DNA of 25,026 nt. It comes from Anaerolineae bacterium. GTDB lineage: Bacteria > Chloroflexota > Anaerolineae > Promineifilales > Promineifilaceae. A program made the position numbers and the translations under genes. The notes under the pieces were generated by a model. That model was not told the origin of the DNA, ran no database searches, and saw only the letters and a program-made list of their open reading frames with translations. Every line of letters begins with the position of its first letter. Position 1 is the stretch's first letter. This document shows, piece after piece, positions 7,901-17,800 of the stretch. Where the stretch lies: positions 1-25,026 of the forward strand of contig JANQGC010000233.1 in NCBI GenBank assembly GCA_028277515.1, given 5' to 3'.

Positions 7901-8747
7901 CAACTACAGCTTCAAAGACATGTCCTCCGAGTCCAAGATTAAGGTGCGCTTCTACCGCCAGCAGATCAACGGCACCACACCAACGGGCGACAGCGTCCTC
8001 ATCGCTGAGAAAACCATCGACTCTCTGCCCGGTTTCAACTCCCAGAATAGCCCCCAAACGGCCAACTGGACAACAGCGACGACGGACTTCGACACCTCCG
8101 GCCTGGGCGATAGCTATCACATTTTCTGGGTCGTGGTCTGGGCTGAGGATGGCTCCGGCGACTTGGTTCCCGAACTGCAAGGGCACGGCCTGAGCGCCAA
8201 GCCGGGGACACTAACGGCCGTCGGCGATGTGCCCCTGGAAATGGTGACGCTTGATGGCGAACGGATGACCTTCAGCAACAACGTGGGCTATCTGCACAGT
8301 AAATTCTACATCGCTAAGGAGTCCCCCTCGCCCAACGCGTCGGTCAGTGACCCGCAGTTGGAAATTGTAGGCGCCAAGGCCACGCCGTCGACTGTGCAGC
8401 CGGGCGAGCGGGTGATCATCTCCGCCCATATCTACAGCCAAGGCGCCGCGGCCGACGGTATTCATGTGCAGTTCTTCCCCAGTGAAGCCGAGTGGCGCGC
8501 CCATCAGGACGACCCGTTGCTGCCACCGCCGCGCCCCTTCGACGTGGAACTATTGCCCCATATCGGCAAGGGCCGGACGGACCGCCTGGAAGTGCCCTAT
8601 CGGGCCATCGATTGCGGCCAGCAGGAGGTGCTCATCGTGGCCCAGGCCGGTGCGACCGGCGAGCAGGCCACGGCCACGGCTTCTTACTCTAACGGGCCCT
8701 GTCAAGCATATTCGCCGGTGGTGGCCCTGGGAACGGCCGTTAAGTAA
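4899..8747 (+). CDS. 1282-aa secreted protein: FG-GAP-like propeller, two stem-like Ser/Thr segments, CARDB/Ig-like tail
   Basis: I do not recognise a named family for the whole protein. It opens with a Sec signal peptide: basic n-region, hydrophobic core at about 15-31, then A-R-E-E. From about 190 to 580 it has FG-GAP/VCBS-like blades with calcium-type loops (D-F-T-L-D-G-F-D-D and G-D-F-N-H-D-G-L-R-D), suggesting an integrin-like propeller. Residues 583-650 and 773-850 are two similar segments: alternating Ser/Thr/Gln strands, a G-G-K turn with a short hydrophobic run (K-I-K-V-P-V-V-G-S-I-G-G), then Asn/Ser-rich strands. They resemble the amphipathic stem hairpins of aerolysin/ETX-MTX2-type pore formers. 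Two Ig/CARDB-like domains follow (about 977-1098 and 1151-1282). There is no LPXTG or C-terminal anchor, so it is probably released or held by a partner. It leads a two-gene unit with the 3821-aa gene 92 bases downstream. The lines I sampled here tended to be more GC-rich than the membrane and LamG parts of the next gene. The pore-forming idea is inference. Confidence 0.75.
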   Translation: MNKMTKVSSKLRRLMPAALITLLVLIIAGVPLLAREEAPTAPDQDPDFSQVDDPLNGELQLFTVDDLLIARTKPENSKTQSQINNYILETANETISKQSLRTVATPDCYIVKDNLQPGVQLARQPQQTRIGRFFNLPYDVIVTLLPSEQASGQDCTAGSGEDNMALNVQDIKTSDSIDATFSLADTSTAVALEDFTLDGFDDLFILTNDEALAATAVDINDKSKGLKFGSTVALGSLPGAVGNPITGDFNHDGLRDAAWYGGGNVHFATVCPGSVEDTICENKNTLDVILNSNPLAHSNMVAITSGNYSSYEGTGLLVITSPPFNADDPTRFDAYWYQFDNNWDPIGGQEISSLQFFSSSIVDVADHAMAVSAKLDWLGGTDQAIVAVQGEIFGAGGNTDSVVLDLTVLTFDAATNKMTGHSTGLFDEHNTGFLSPSNPPWLNGLAVGRFAAIGDNPDDTDFNLQIAVLRNDKKIHFFSVDPSSNDYKPASLSTVAIDSSLGLNNMPTVGFLGNPEPYPRNWLSAGDLQGRSARLGGPTVIRMSSHSQPSVILGAPPMHVDYILPDQSTASEWQVVNFSAVPDTYNSSYSMSETSSNQSSDTSTTSYTYATTEQAGGKFKIKVPVVGSIGGSITKTAENKNEDVKSDYSFVQNEFKYDASTTTGFGDEIWYDQSSFNIYLYPVIGQTICPADEPSCSAGEEEQLYIMYSGPNSSGTGPGPGAATEWYQPIHEPGNIFSYPWSETMLAQQITGGIDLLTSPQHFYTDDSTQAQNLSWSESQQEAQTAGTTNTQSYETNYSLTGGKQIGEAVDLNLSGNLDYNESTAISNLNKSSSSIGASQGVTIEKPGTFQTFGLYQYRVEPYIFGRVPSAGHVDKLTHSEDISTVGPLQAAYTVDPLDSQAGSWWVSDDSPYQQHIDVALNHPMRWQLDDPTGSQTTLNCLSAGGARDNCMEINQPNAADLWNSQFYWMRGLLVTVGGVDGPQRFQATEGDEVTLQARVYNYSFKDMSSESKIKVRFYRQQINGTTPTGDSVLIAEKTIDSLPGFNSQNSPQTANWTTATTDFDTSGLGDSYHIFWVVVWAEDGSGDLVPELQGHGLSAKPGTLTAVGDVPLEMVTLDGERMTFSNNVGYLHSKFYIAKESPSPNASVSDPQLEIVGAKATPSTVQPGERVIISAHIYSQGAAADGIHVQFFPSEAEWRAHQDDPLLPPPRPFDVELLPHIGKGRTDRLEVPYRAIDCGQQEVLIVAQAGATGEQATATASYSNGPCQAYSPVVALGTAVK

Positions 8748-8757
8748 GTATGTAAAA

Positions 8758-8786
8758 GTGGCAGGAACTTTAGAAGTGCCTGCCAC
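8758..8786. repeat. Intercistronic hairpin
   Basis: GTGGCAGGAACTT (8758-8770), loop TAG and AAGTGCCTGCCAC (8774-8786) form a 13-bp stem with one mismatch, 11 bases after the stop of the 1282-aa gene. There is no T-tract after it, so it is unlikely to be a full Rho-independent terminator. It may stabilise the upstream message end or attenuate expression of the giant downstream gene. Its GTGCCTG core is shared with the terminator at 20397-20430. Confidence 0.6.
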
Positions 8787-8839
8787 CCAGTCAATCAAGG
8801 TTTGTTCGTTGTTGTGACTTTAGTCGGCAATCGTTAAAG

Positions 8840-11800
8840 ATGAAGATCATGATATATAAATCCCGACCACGACAGTTGCTGATCTTACTGCTTATTGCTG
8901 GATTGTTATTTATACGAGGATCGGGTCTGTTATCCGCCTATGAACCGGCGCAAACCGATCTACAAGACGTCTGGCAGCACGTGCACCAATCAGGCGCCTA
9001 CCAGTACAATGCCGAAGTCATCCAGACGAATACGCCACGGCCGTCGGTTACCAACGCCGGCCGAGAGAGCAAAAGCACGACCCTATACCTGGAGGGCGAG
9101 ACAAACCTGGACACCGAAGTGCTGCAACTTCGTTTGTGGTCCGAGGGAGGCAGTGTCCTGCTGCCCGAATCGGCCTTGGAAATCAAGGTCGACGATCAGA
9201 TGGCACAGGCGCGCAAGGGAAATGGGGCCTGGGAAGAAATCGAGGATTTCACCGGCCTCTTTGCTCCCGGTGGGGACTTCATGGCTTACACAAGAGCGGC
9301 CGAAAATGTCATCACTCACCCGCCAGAAGTACGCAGCACCTTACTTGGAGACATAGAAGTCATCCGCTACACCTTTGACATTAATGGCTACAAATTCGCC
9401 ACCCAGATGCGCAGCCGGATGACGGAGCAAGCCAATCGCGAAGGTCTCCCGCCGGGTGTGCGGTTGGAACTACCACGCATGTACAAGGAGATGAGCGGAA
9501 CCGGCGAATTGTGGGTTGGCTCTGACGGTCTGCCTTTACACCAACAGTTCACACTTAACTTTCCGCCAAATCAACATGGCGACGCCACAACGGCCGATAT
9601 CATCGTCAACTTTTCTGACTTTGCCCCGCTGCCGGCGGCCTCCACAATTCAAACATCGCTGGCAGATCTAATAAACAGCTCTTGGTTATTAACCCTGCCT
9701 CTGCATGCTCTCTTGTTATTCTTTGCCTTTATACTTTTCGCCCGCAGCCATTCCAAATTGGTTTACCGTCTGACGGCCGCGACTATCATCCTTTCCATGC
9801 TGCTTGGACCGCTTTTGTCCAGCCAATTGGTCCACGCCTACGGCTCCCGGCAGCAGGAGCAGCAGCAAAAGCAAGAAAATAAGCGAGCTGAGTTGGATGC
9901 GCAGCAAGAAGCACAACGAGCGCTGCAGCAGCCCACCATCGATCCCCATACCGATCCCTTAGAAGCAGCCCGCCGGCAAAAATCCATTTCCCCGGCCATC
10001 CCCGAAATCAATGATGAGGGCCGCTATTTCGATGAATCATGTATCACCGACCCCCACGGTGATATGGATGAAGACAACCTGACCAATCTCGAAGAATGCC
10101 TGCTGGGTACACTGCCCCAGGTTGCTGACACCGATGACGATGGCGCAGAAGATGGCGTCGAAGTTCTCGGTTTTGAGATGCCCAACAGCCAGGGTCAGAT
10201 GGTGACCTGGTATACCGATCCCCTGGAAATTGACACAAACAGGGATGGCATCGCCGATGGTAAAGAATGGTATTATGATGCCACCGAAGACGGCCTGCCT
10301 GACGATACGGACGGTGACGGTACGCCGGATATGTGGGATGAAGACAATGATGGCGACGGTGTGCCGGATGATCTCGATCTGTCAGCCTACGCCAATACAA
10401 AAGACGGCATTATTTTTAATGAACACAATCCCTTTGAACTGGTTGTCAACGATCTTCAGGCCGGCAAATTGATCAATGTCGAGTTTCAACTCAGCCCCAC
10501 AAACCCGGATCATCTGTGGTACACAAAAAATGTGCTGGATTGGCCGAGACAAGATCGCCAGGGTCAGATCCAGGATGTTGATGGCGCGACATTTTTGGAC
10601 GTCAACCCTGATTTGACGCCTATCCCCAATGAATTCGGTGATATGCGCATGGTGCCTTTACTACAGATCGATATCCCGGCCGGCCAGGCAAATCTGCCCG
10701 AACAGGATGTCCTTGACCAGTTCGGCATTTCCACGCACCAGACGGATGAAAATACACAAACTGCCTATGTACCGCTGGAACTGGTGACCGAGAGCCAGGG
10801 CGATGCCCATACCGGTTTCTATGGCCGTATGGTATACCGCGCCAACAACCAATGGGGCGCCGCGCACCGGGTGCGCTTGATTTGGGCTGTGCAGGTACTT
10901 AATGATGTATGCGGCTACCCGGAAGATCCACCGGACGGCTATCCAACCAATGCAGCCTGGCCCCCCGATCCGGATCAGCCCCCGCCTGGTTGGAGCGGCG
11001 ATTGGCCCGGAAAATACAGCCTCTTTCAAGATGGTCTTTGCCAATTCTATGCGGCGTATAATGATCTTCAAATCATACAGACCTATGATGACGAATGGTT
11101 CCTGGCCGGGTTGATGCTGACCGAGAATCACAGCGCTGATATGGCTTTGATTTATGAAGACCCGGCCGCCACCGCCAATGCTGAAGCCGGCTATGATGCT
11201 CCGTTTTACATGGATACACTGTATGGTTTGCTCTATGGCCTGGATCATACCTTCCTGGCCGCCAGCGATTGTGAACCCACTGATGCCGACGATGAATGTG
11301 GAGGCGACGGCCAACGGGACGTCACCGTTGACGAAATCGTCCGGCGCTTTGACCATGCCTCCAATTCAGGTGTCAGCGCCGAGCAGCGTTGGAATTTGCC
11401 TAATGTGCTGACCGTGCGCGAGAACAGTTATGAATCCTTCGATCTTGGACTGATGGACACGGTCGTTACTCAAACGGTAGACTTGCTGGATCAAGCCTTT
11501 ACCAGTGCCTGGTCCGCATCTGAACCCATCACACCAACAATTATGCTTGCTGTAGAGCAGAATCATCGCGCCCTAAACCTGGATCAGACCAATGGTGGCA
11601 GTCCCCTTTTCAATTGGAACGGCCGTGGGCTGACCCTTGACCTGCCCCAAAGTGGCAGCAATGAAGTAGAGGTAGAAACTATTGCTTCCCTGAAGTGGTC
11701 GCCCTATCGCTACGACCCTGTTGACGGTTGGACCGAAGCCAATATGGCATCTTTTTGGAATGATATGACGGAGAACTTAGGCGACAGCTTTGAGGATTTG

Positions 11801-14800
11801 AGCGACCCTGAGGAAGCCGAGACCTATCATACCATGACCCAACTCATGTATATGGCTGTTTTTGGCGGCATTAACAACGTGGTACAGATCGGTGACAAAT
11901 TGATGGAAGCCAAATATGCTTTGCCCGATGCGCCGATTGCCTTTGGGTTGGGCAGCGGAATCGGCAAAGTGCTGATCACCGGCATGAAGCTTTATGTGAG
12001 ATATTCCAAAGCTCTGGCTCTTGCGGCGCAACAGGCAAGATTCGCACTGGAATTTAGGCCATTAGTCAATAATGTGCCCAAACAGTTAGTTCTGGCTAAA
12101 TTCTGGCAGCAGCAGGTCTCCTTTTATAGGAGTGGGCTTGTGGCGGCGGCCGTATTTATGCTAATTGTCGTCACCATCGTAGTACTGGCCACAGCGCTCA
12201 TCTTCAACTATGTGGTCCAAGATACCAACGTGCCCTGGAATGTCATTGCTGCCGTCAGTGCCGGTGTGCTGTTGGCTATTATCACTGTTATCAATCCTAT
12301 CATCACAACCGTCCGTATTGCTAAAACAGCAGCCGCCATCGGTGGGGCTATCACCTCATTTTCCAGGGAATTGTCCAACACATTGGCAGCTAGCAGCAAG
12401 ACGATTGGGGCATCAAAAGCTTTAAGCGTCTTCGGATTAATTCTCACCATCGGTGTCGCCATTGGTGTATTCATCTGGGCTTTGACCAGCGACAATGGCG
12501 TGACTCCCGGCGATAATCCCGCTTTCTATACCCTGCTGGCTACGACCATTGCGTCCATTATAGTGGCCATTCTCTTATTTGTCCTCTCCCTAACAGTCGT
12601 GGGTGCCATCTTGGTTGGGATTATTGTCCTGGTTGATACAATTTTGCTTTTACTTGGGGTTGATTTCTCAATTACGGGATTTTTTACGGATGTTCTGGCT
12701 ACCATCATTTATAGATACAATATTAGTATTCCTTCAGTGGACACTGGAGCGTTAGGCGCAGAATTGAGCGATCCCGATCAGGGATATGTGGCCGGTAGTG
12801 AAATTAGATATTCACTGCCCATTACGACAACATTTGGGCCAACATTCTTTATTTCAGAAAATATGCGCAAAGCCAGTTTTGTTTACCGATTGGATAAGCA
12901 GCAGCAGAATATCTCTACATCTATTGGCGCCCGGGAGGATGAGTGGATTGTAGCATATGTGGATCCGGATGATTTCACGAAGGGTGTGACAGCCGTCCTT
13001 TCGGATGATGTGATCTACAGCGATCAGCTTCAACCGGGCATCAATGTGGCTCCGAATCTTACGCTTAGCTATGCTTATGCGTTACGTGGCAGGGAGTGTT
13101 GGCTGCTTTTTATATGTAATAATCGCGATGTATCTGACAATGATAGCGATAATATTGGCCGCACCTATGTATTCGATGTTCTGCCGGCTTCCCTGGAGGA
13201 TTTTGTGACTGTCAATCGTTGGGGGTTTGGTACGGGTGGTCCTGCCAGCTTCCTCGATCCTGACGGTGACGGCCTATTGGATCCCAGCCAGGGCGGACTA
13301 GACCCCAACAACAGCGATTGGGACAGTGATAATGATGGCTTATCCGATGGTTATGAACTGGAAATACGCAGCATACCGGCTTCCGAGGGGGGCGTTAACT
13401 TGAATCCGGAAGCCGGTGACAGCGACAATGACGGCGTGCCGGATGCCGTCGAACTGCGCTGGGGCACCGATCCCGGCCATCCTGACAGCGACGGCGACGG
13501 CCTCACCGATCAGCAGGAAATTAGCGGGTGGCTCTTCCCTTACCGATATATTGCCGCGGATGATTCAACCATATCAACGCGCATCTGGAGCGATCCTTTG
13601 CATGCCGATGGCGACGGAGATGGACTAAGCGACCGCTTTGAGCAGAACCAATTAGCATGCCCAACCTGCACACCGTGGGCCGATCCCGATGATCCTGAGC
13701 TTTTCAATCCCAATGTGTGGAATGAAAGTCCGGTGGCTCTTTATGTAGAAAACAATACGAACGATGATTATGTAGCCGTCGGTGAGACTTTCGTCTATAC
13801 GACGACAACAACCAACAATCTCAGTGGCGGACAGCGCGTCGTCGGTGATCTGGCCCTGGATCTGCCCAATGCTTTCTCCGGTGGCCCCTTGGAAGCACAA
13901 GTGGATATCCAACAGGGTAACAGCCAATCGTTGGTGAGCCAGCTTACGGCCGAATCCTCGCAAACCGCCGCGCATGATCTGACCAGCAATATGAATGTGA
14001 CCAACTTTGACCAAACACTCTGGAACTGGGATGCTCCCAACCTTACGACCGCCGATGCGGTACATGGCACCGTTGAAGATACGGCCGTTGCCCGCATTCC
14101 CGTCTCATCCGGACGCTTAGCCATGGTCACTCGAGAGGTGGATAACCAGGGCGTGGCTGCCATCGGCTACTATCAAGTCTGGAGCGATGGATCGGTAGAA
14201 TCGTCCCGAAAGCTGTATGTTTCCGAGAGTAATGAGGAATCATTGACAACTCTGGATATCGACTGCAACGACAACGGCGTCTGCCTCGCTGTATGGGCAG
14301 GGAGCAGCAGTAGCCAAGCCCATATTGTTGCAAGCCGCATTGAAGTTGGATCACCGCCCAGCGAGCTAAGCATCTGGCAGTCGGAAATCGGCAGCACAGC
14401 GAAAGTAGCTGCGCCGGCAGTGGCTACTGATGGCTCACGTTTTATGGTCGCCTTTGGTGTTGCCGACCAGGATGGTACGCGCCTGCTGGCCCAGCGGGTT
14501 AATCAGGGCGGAAACCAGCCCACAGAAGCGGGAACGATTACCAGCCTGGGGGGCGATCTGGTGGGTGCAGATGTTGAATGGGATGGTGAAGCGTACCTGG
14601 CCGTCTGGGCCGATGCCGGGACATTGTATCGCGCGGCCGTCGATGTCAACGGCCAAAGCAGCACTGCTCAGACGATTGCTGCCGGGAGTGGCTGGCCGCA
14701 AGCGGACGGCACCAGCCAAGCGCCACGTCTTTCCTTTGACGATTTAAGTAAGCAAGCATTGCTTGCCTACCGCTCCGTTTTGAATGGCAACAACCGCCTG

Positions 14801-17800
14801 ACGGCACGGCTGTTGACGGTCGCTACTGATGGTAGTGAATTTTTGATCGACGACGATATTGCCCTTAATAGCGAAGGTGTGGTGGTAGCTGCCAGTTCCG
14901 ACCCGCGAAACAGTGGTTGGGTATTAGCCTGGGCTATCCCCGGCAGCGGCGAAGAGAATTTCCGAGCTATCGGGCCGGACGGCAGTTTGCGTGGGGATGT
15001 GGCCGGTGCATCGCAATCATCGGTCACGGCCGTGAGCTTGAGCTGTTTCCTACCCCAATCGCTGCTGCGCCTGCAATTTGAGGAGCCGGCCGGGGTGATG
15101 GCCTTTGCAGATTCATCCGGCAACGATTACACGGCGACTTGCTCTGCAGGCAGATGCCCCCAATCGGGCATACCTGGACGCTTCGGTAATGGTGTACGAT
15201 TTACTGCTGCTGATGAAGAGCAATTATCGGTCTCTGGCGGCATTGAAAGTGCTCTGGAAAATCGATCTTTCACGGTTGCCGCCTGGGCCAAGCGTGACGG
15301 CCAAAATGCGCGTACGGCGATCCTTTCGCATGGCCAGACCACCGCTCATAAAATCTTGGTGATAGGCTTCGACTTCTTTAATCGTTTCACCTGCGATTTT
15401 GGGGGCGGCAACAGCCTGATTACCAGTGAATCTTATACCGATACAGATTGGCATCATTGGGCATGCACTTATGACAGCCGTACACGCACGCGGAGGATAT
15501 ACCGCGATGGTATTGCTGTTGCCCAGAATACGGCAAATGTTAATTATAGCGGCAATGGTCCACTGCTCATCGGTAACAGTAACTTTTCGGGTTATGGGTT
15601 TTTCAACGGTCTGATTGATGAGGTTAGCGTCTGGCAGCGGCCGCTTTCGGCGGAAGAGATGAGTGACATCGCCAGCCCGGTAACGGCCGTGTACAGTCTG
15701 GACGAAGTGCCCGGTGCCACCTCATTTGTTGACGGAACCGGCAATGGTTACAGTGCCAGTTGCAGCGGTAATTCCTGTCCCACATTGGGTGTGCCGGGGA
15801 AAGCTTTCTCCGCTGCCCAATTTGACGGCGTCAACGACTTCATCGTGCTGGATCCCCGCCCGGAATCGACCGGCCAGTTCTTCTATGATTTCGAATCACA
15901 AACGGCGCCCGGTTGGAGCAGCAGCGACTTTTACCTGGGTGCACGCAACGGACAATCAACCCGGTTCTTAGGCCCGTTTGACAACCAGAATATTTCCCTC
16001 GATCTGACCAACTTGCCTGAGCACGATACCATTGAGGTCTCTTTTGACCTTTTTATCGCTGGCGAATGGGCTGGCTTACGCCGCGATATCGGCCCTCACA
16101 ACTGGGAATGGGGTTATGATAACCAGGCGCTCCTGGCTACAAATTTCTCCACCCAGGATGATGACACGGGAAACTATCAGCTATTCCCCGACGAATCCTG
16201 GAGCTTTGATCCGGTAAGAATGACCAACACCTTAGGTGGTTTGCCGGGCACAAAATGCCCGGGCGCAACCGCCGGCACTTACACCCAAGATACGACGGGT
16301 TTCCTGCACAGATGTGCCGATGTTACAGATAGGACAGTGGCCTTTATTTACCCTTTCAATGGCTATCAAGGGGCAGTCTGGCCAGTGGATCCCAAGCGTA
16401 ATATCGATGACAATTTGCCCTTTGGGGCTTTTGCCAGATCGGTGCGCATCTGGCCGGCAGCCAATAAACCACGGCATGGCGCCGAACCCGATTTATTGGC
16501 CGTCTCCGGTTACCCACTACTTAGCAACGCAGTCTTCCATGTTAAAGCCACCATTCCCAATCATTTAGCCGATTCGATTCAGCTCTATTTCAAGGGCAAC
16601 AATCTGACGCCGGGCTTTCAGGGGCAGGGTTGGGGCCTCGATAATGTGCTTATTTCTACACGCAAGGAAGGCAACACAATTCCGCTTGCCGATTCTTCGT
16701 TCACGCTTTCAGCCTGGGCTAAGCGGTCGAATACCAGCCAAAGACCTATGATCATATCCCAGGGTCGCTCTGCACAAAATCAAGGATTGCAGTTCGGTTT
16801 CCTTCCCAGTAACACGTTTACCTGTACGTTTTGGGGCAATGCCCTGAGTACCAGTGATTCTTATACCGATACGGATTGGCATCATTGGGCCTGCACTTAC
16901 GACGCCACTACAAAGTTACGAACTATCTACCGCGATGGTATTGAAGTCGCCCAAGACACGGCGAGTGCAAATTACATCGGTTTCGGTCTCACAAAAATCG
17001 GTACAGGCTTATGGGATGGCACTAACTTCCCGGGCACCATCGACGAAGTGAGTATCTGGAATAGTGCGCTCACACCAGATGAGATCGAACAGCTCTACCA
17101 AAACGTCAAGGTAGACAACCAGTCGATCTTAAGCTGCCAATTACCCTCAGCCAACGACAGCAGCATATTGACGATCGGCAATTTGACCCTACGAGAAACC
17201 ACAACAGAGCTGGGTGAGATCAATCAAAGTATCGTGCGTGGGATCACAATTGACAACGATCGGCCATCGGCAGAGATGACGGCAACTTATTTCAACCAGA
17301 ATGGCATGGGAGGATACTTCAGCAGTGCCGGCAGCTTGATGATCGCCGGCGAAGCAGAAGATTCAACCTCCTATGTGGCTGAGGTGGAAGTAAATGCGGG
17401 CAGCGGATGGGAAGCTGCTGAGGGCAGTGAGTCCTGGGCTTACAATTGGTTGACCAGCGGTTTAAGCGATGGATCACAAACGCTGCAGCTTCGGGCAACG
17501 GATGCAGTGGGTAATGTTAGCCAGGTATCCAGTTGGACAGCTATTCTAGACACCACGCCACCCAACATCAGTTTCTCCACTACTAGTGGCATTGTACAAC
17601 CATATCGTGATGCCCTGGGACGTTGGCTCATTTCCCTCAACGGGTCGGTGCAAGATCCTTTGGCCGGCAGCAGGCCGGGCAGCGGCACGACCGTCGTGGA
17701 AGTATTACTGCAGGGCGGTACCGCAGTAGCCGGTTTCGGCTGGCAGCAGGCCGTGATAGAGGATGACGGTACATGGTATATTGATTATGTACTGCCCGAG

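Noticed and set aside
4899..8747. TcB/Rhs-type insecticidal toxin complex component
   Set aside because: FG-GAP-like repeats are present, but there are no Rhs/YD repeats, no SpvB-type N-terminus and no Rhs core cleavage motif.
8758..8786. Rho-independent terminator between the two giant genes
   Set aside because: The stem is strong, but no T-tract follows on the plus strand (the bases after it are CCAGTCAATC), so I call it a hairpin rather than a terminator.
10049..10390. DNA tandem repeats coding Asp-rich motifs (also 13255-13680)
   Set aside because: The repetition is at protein level (TSP3 calcium-binding repeats); the DNA units vary in length and sequence and are not a satellite or CRISPR array.
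10661..11356. Minus-strand 231-codon frame
   Set aside because: It is fully antisense to the giant surface-protein gene, whose frame carries recognisable repeats on both sides. The antisense translation shows no motif and is a compositional shadow.
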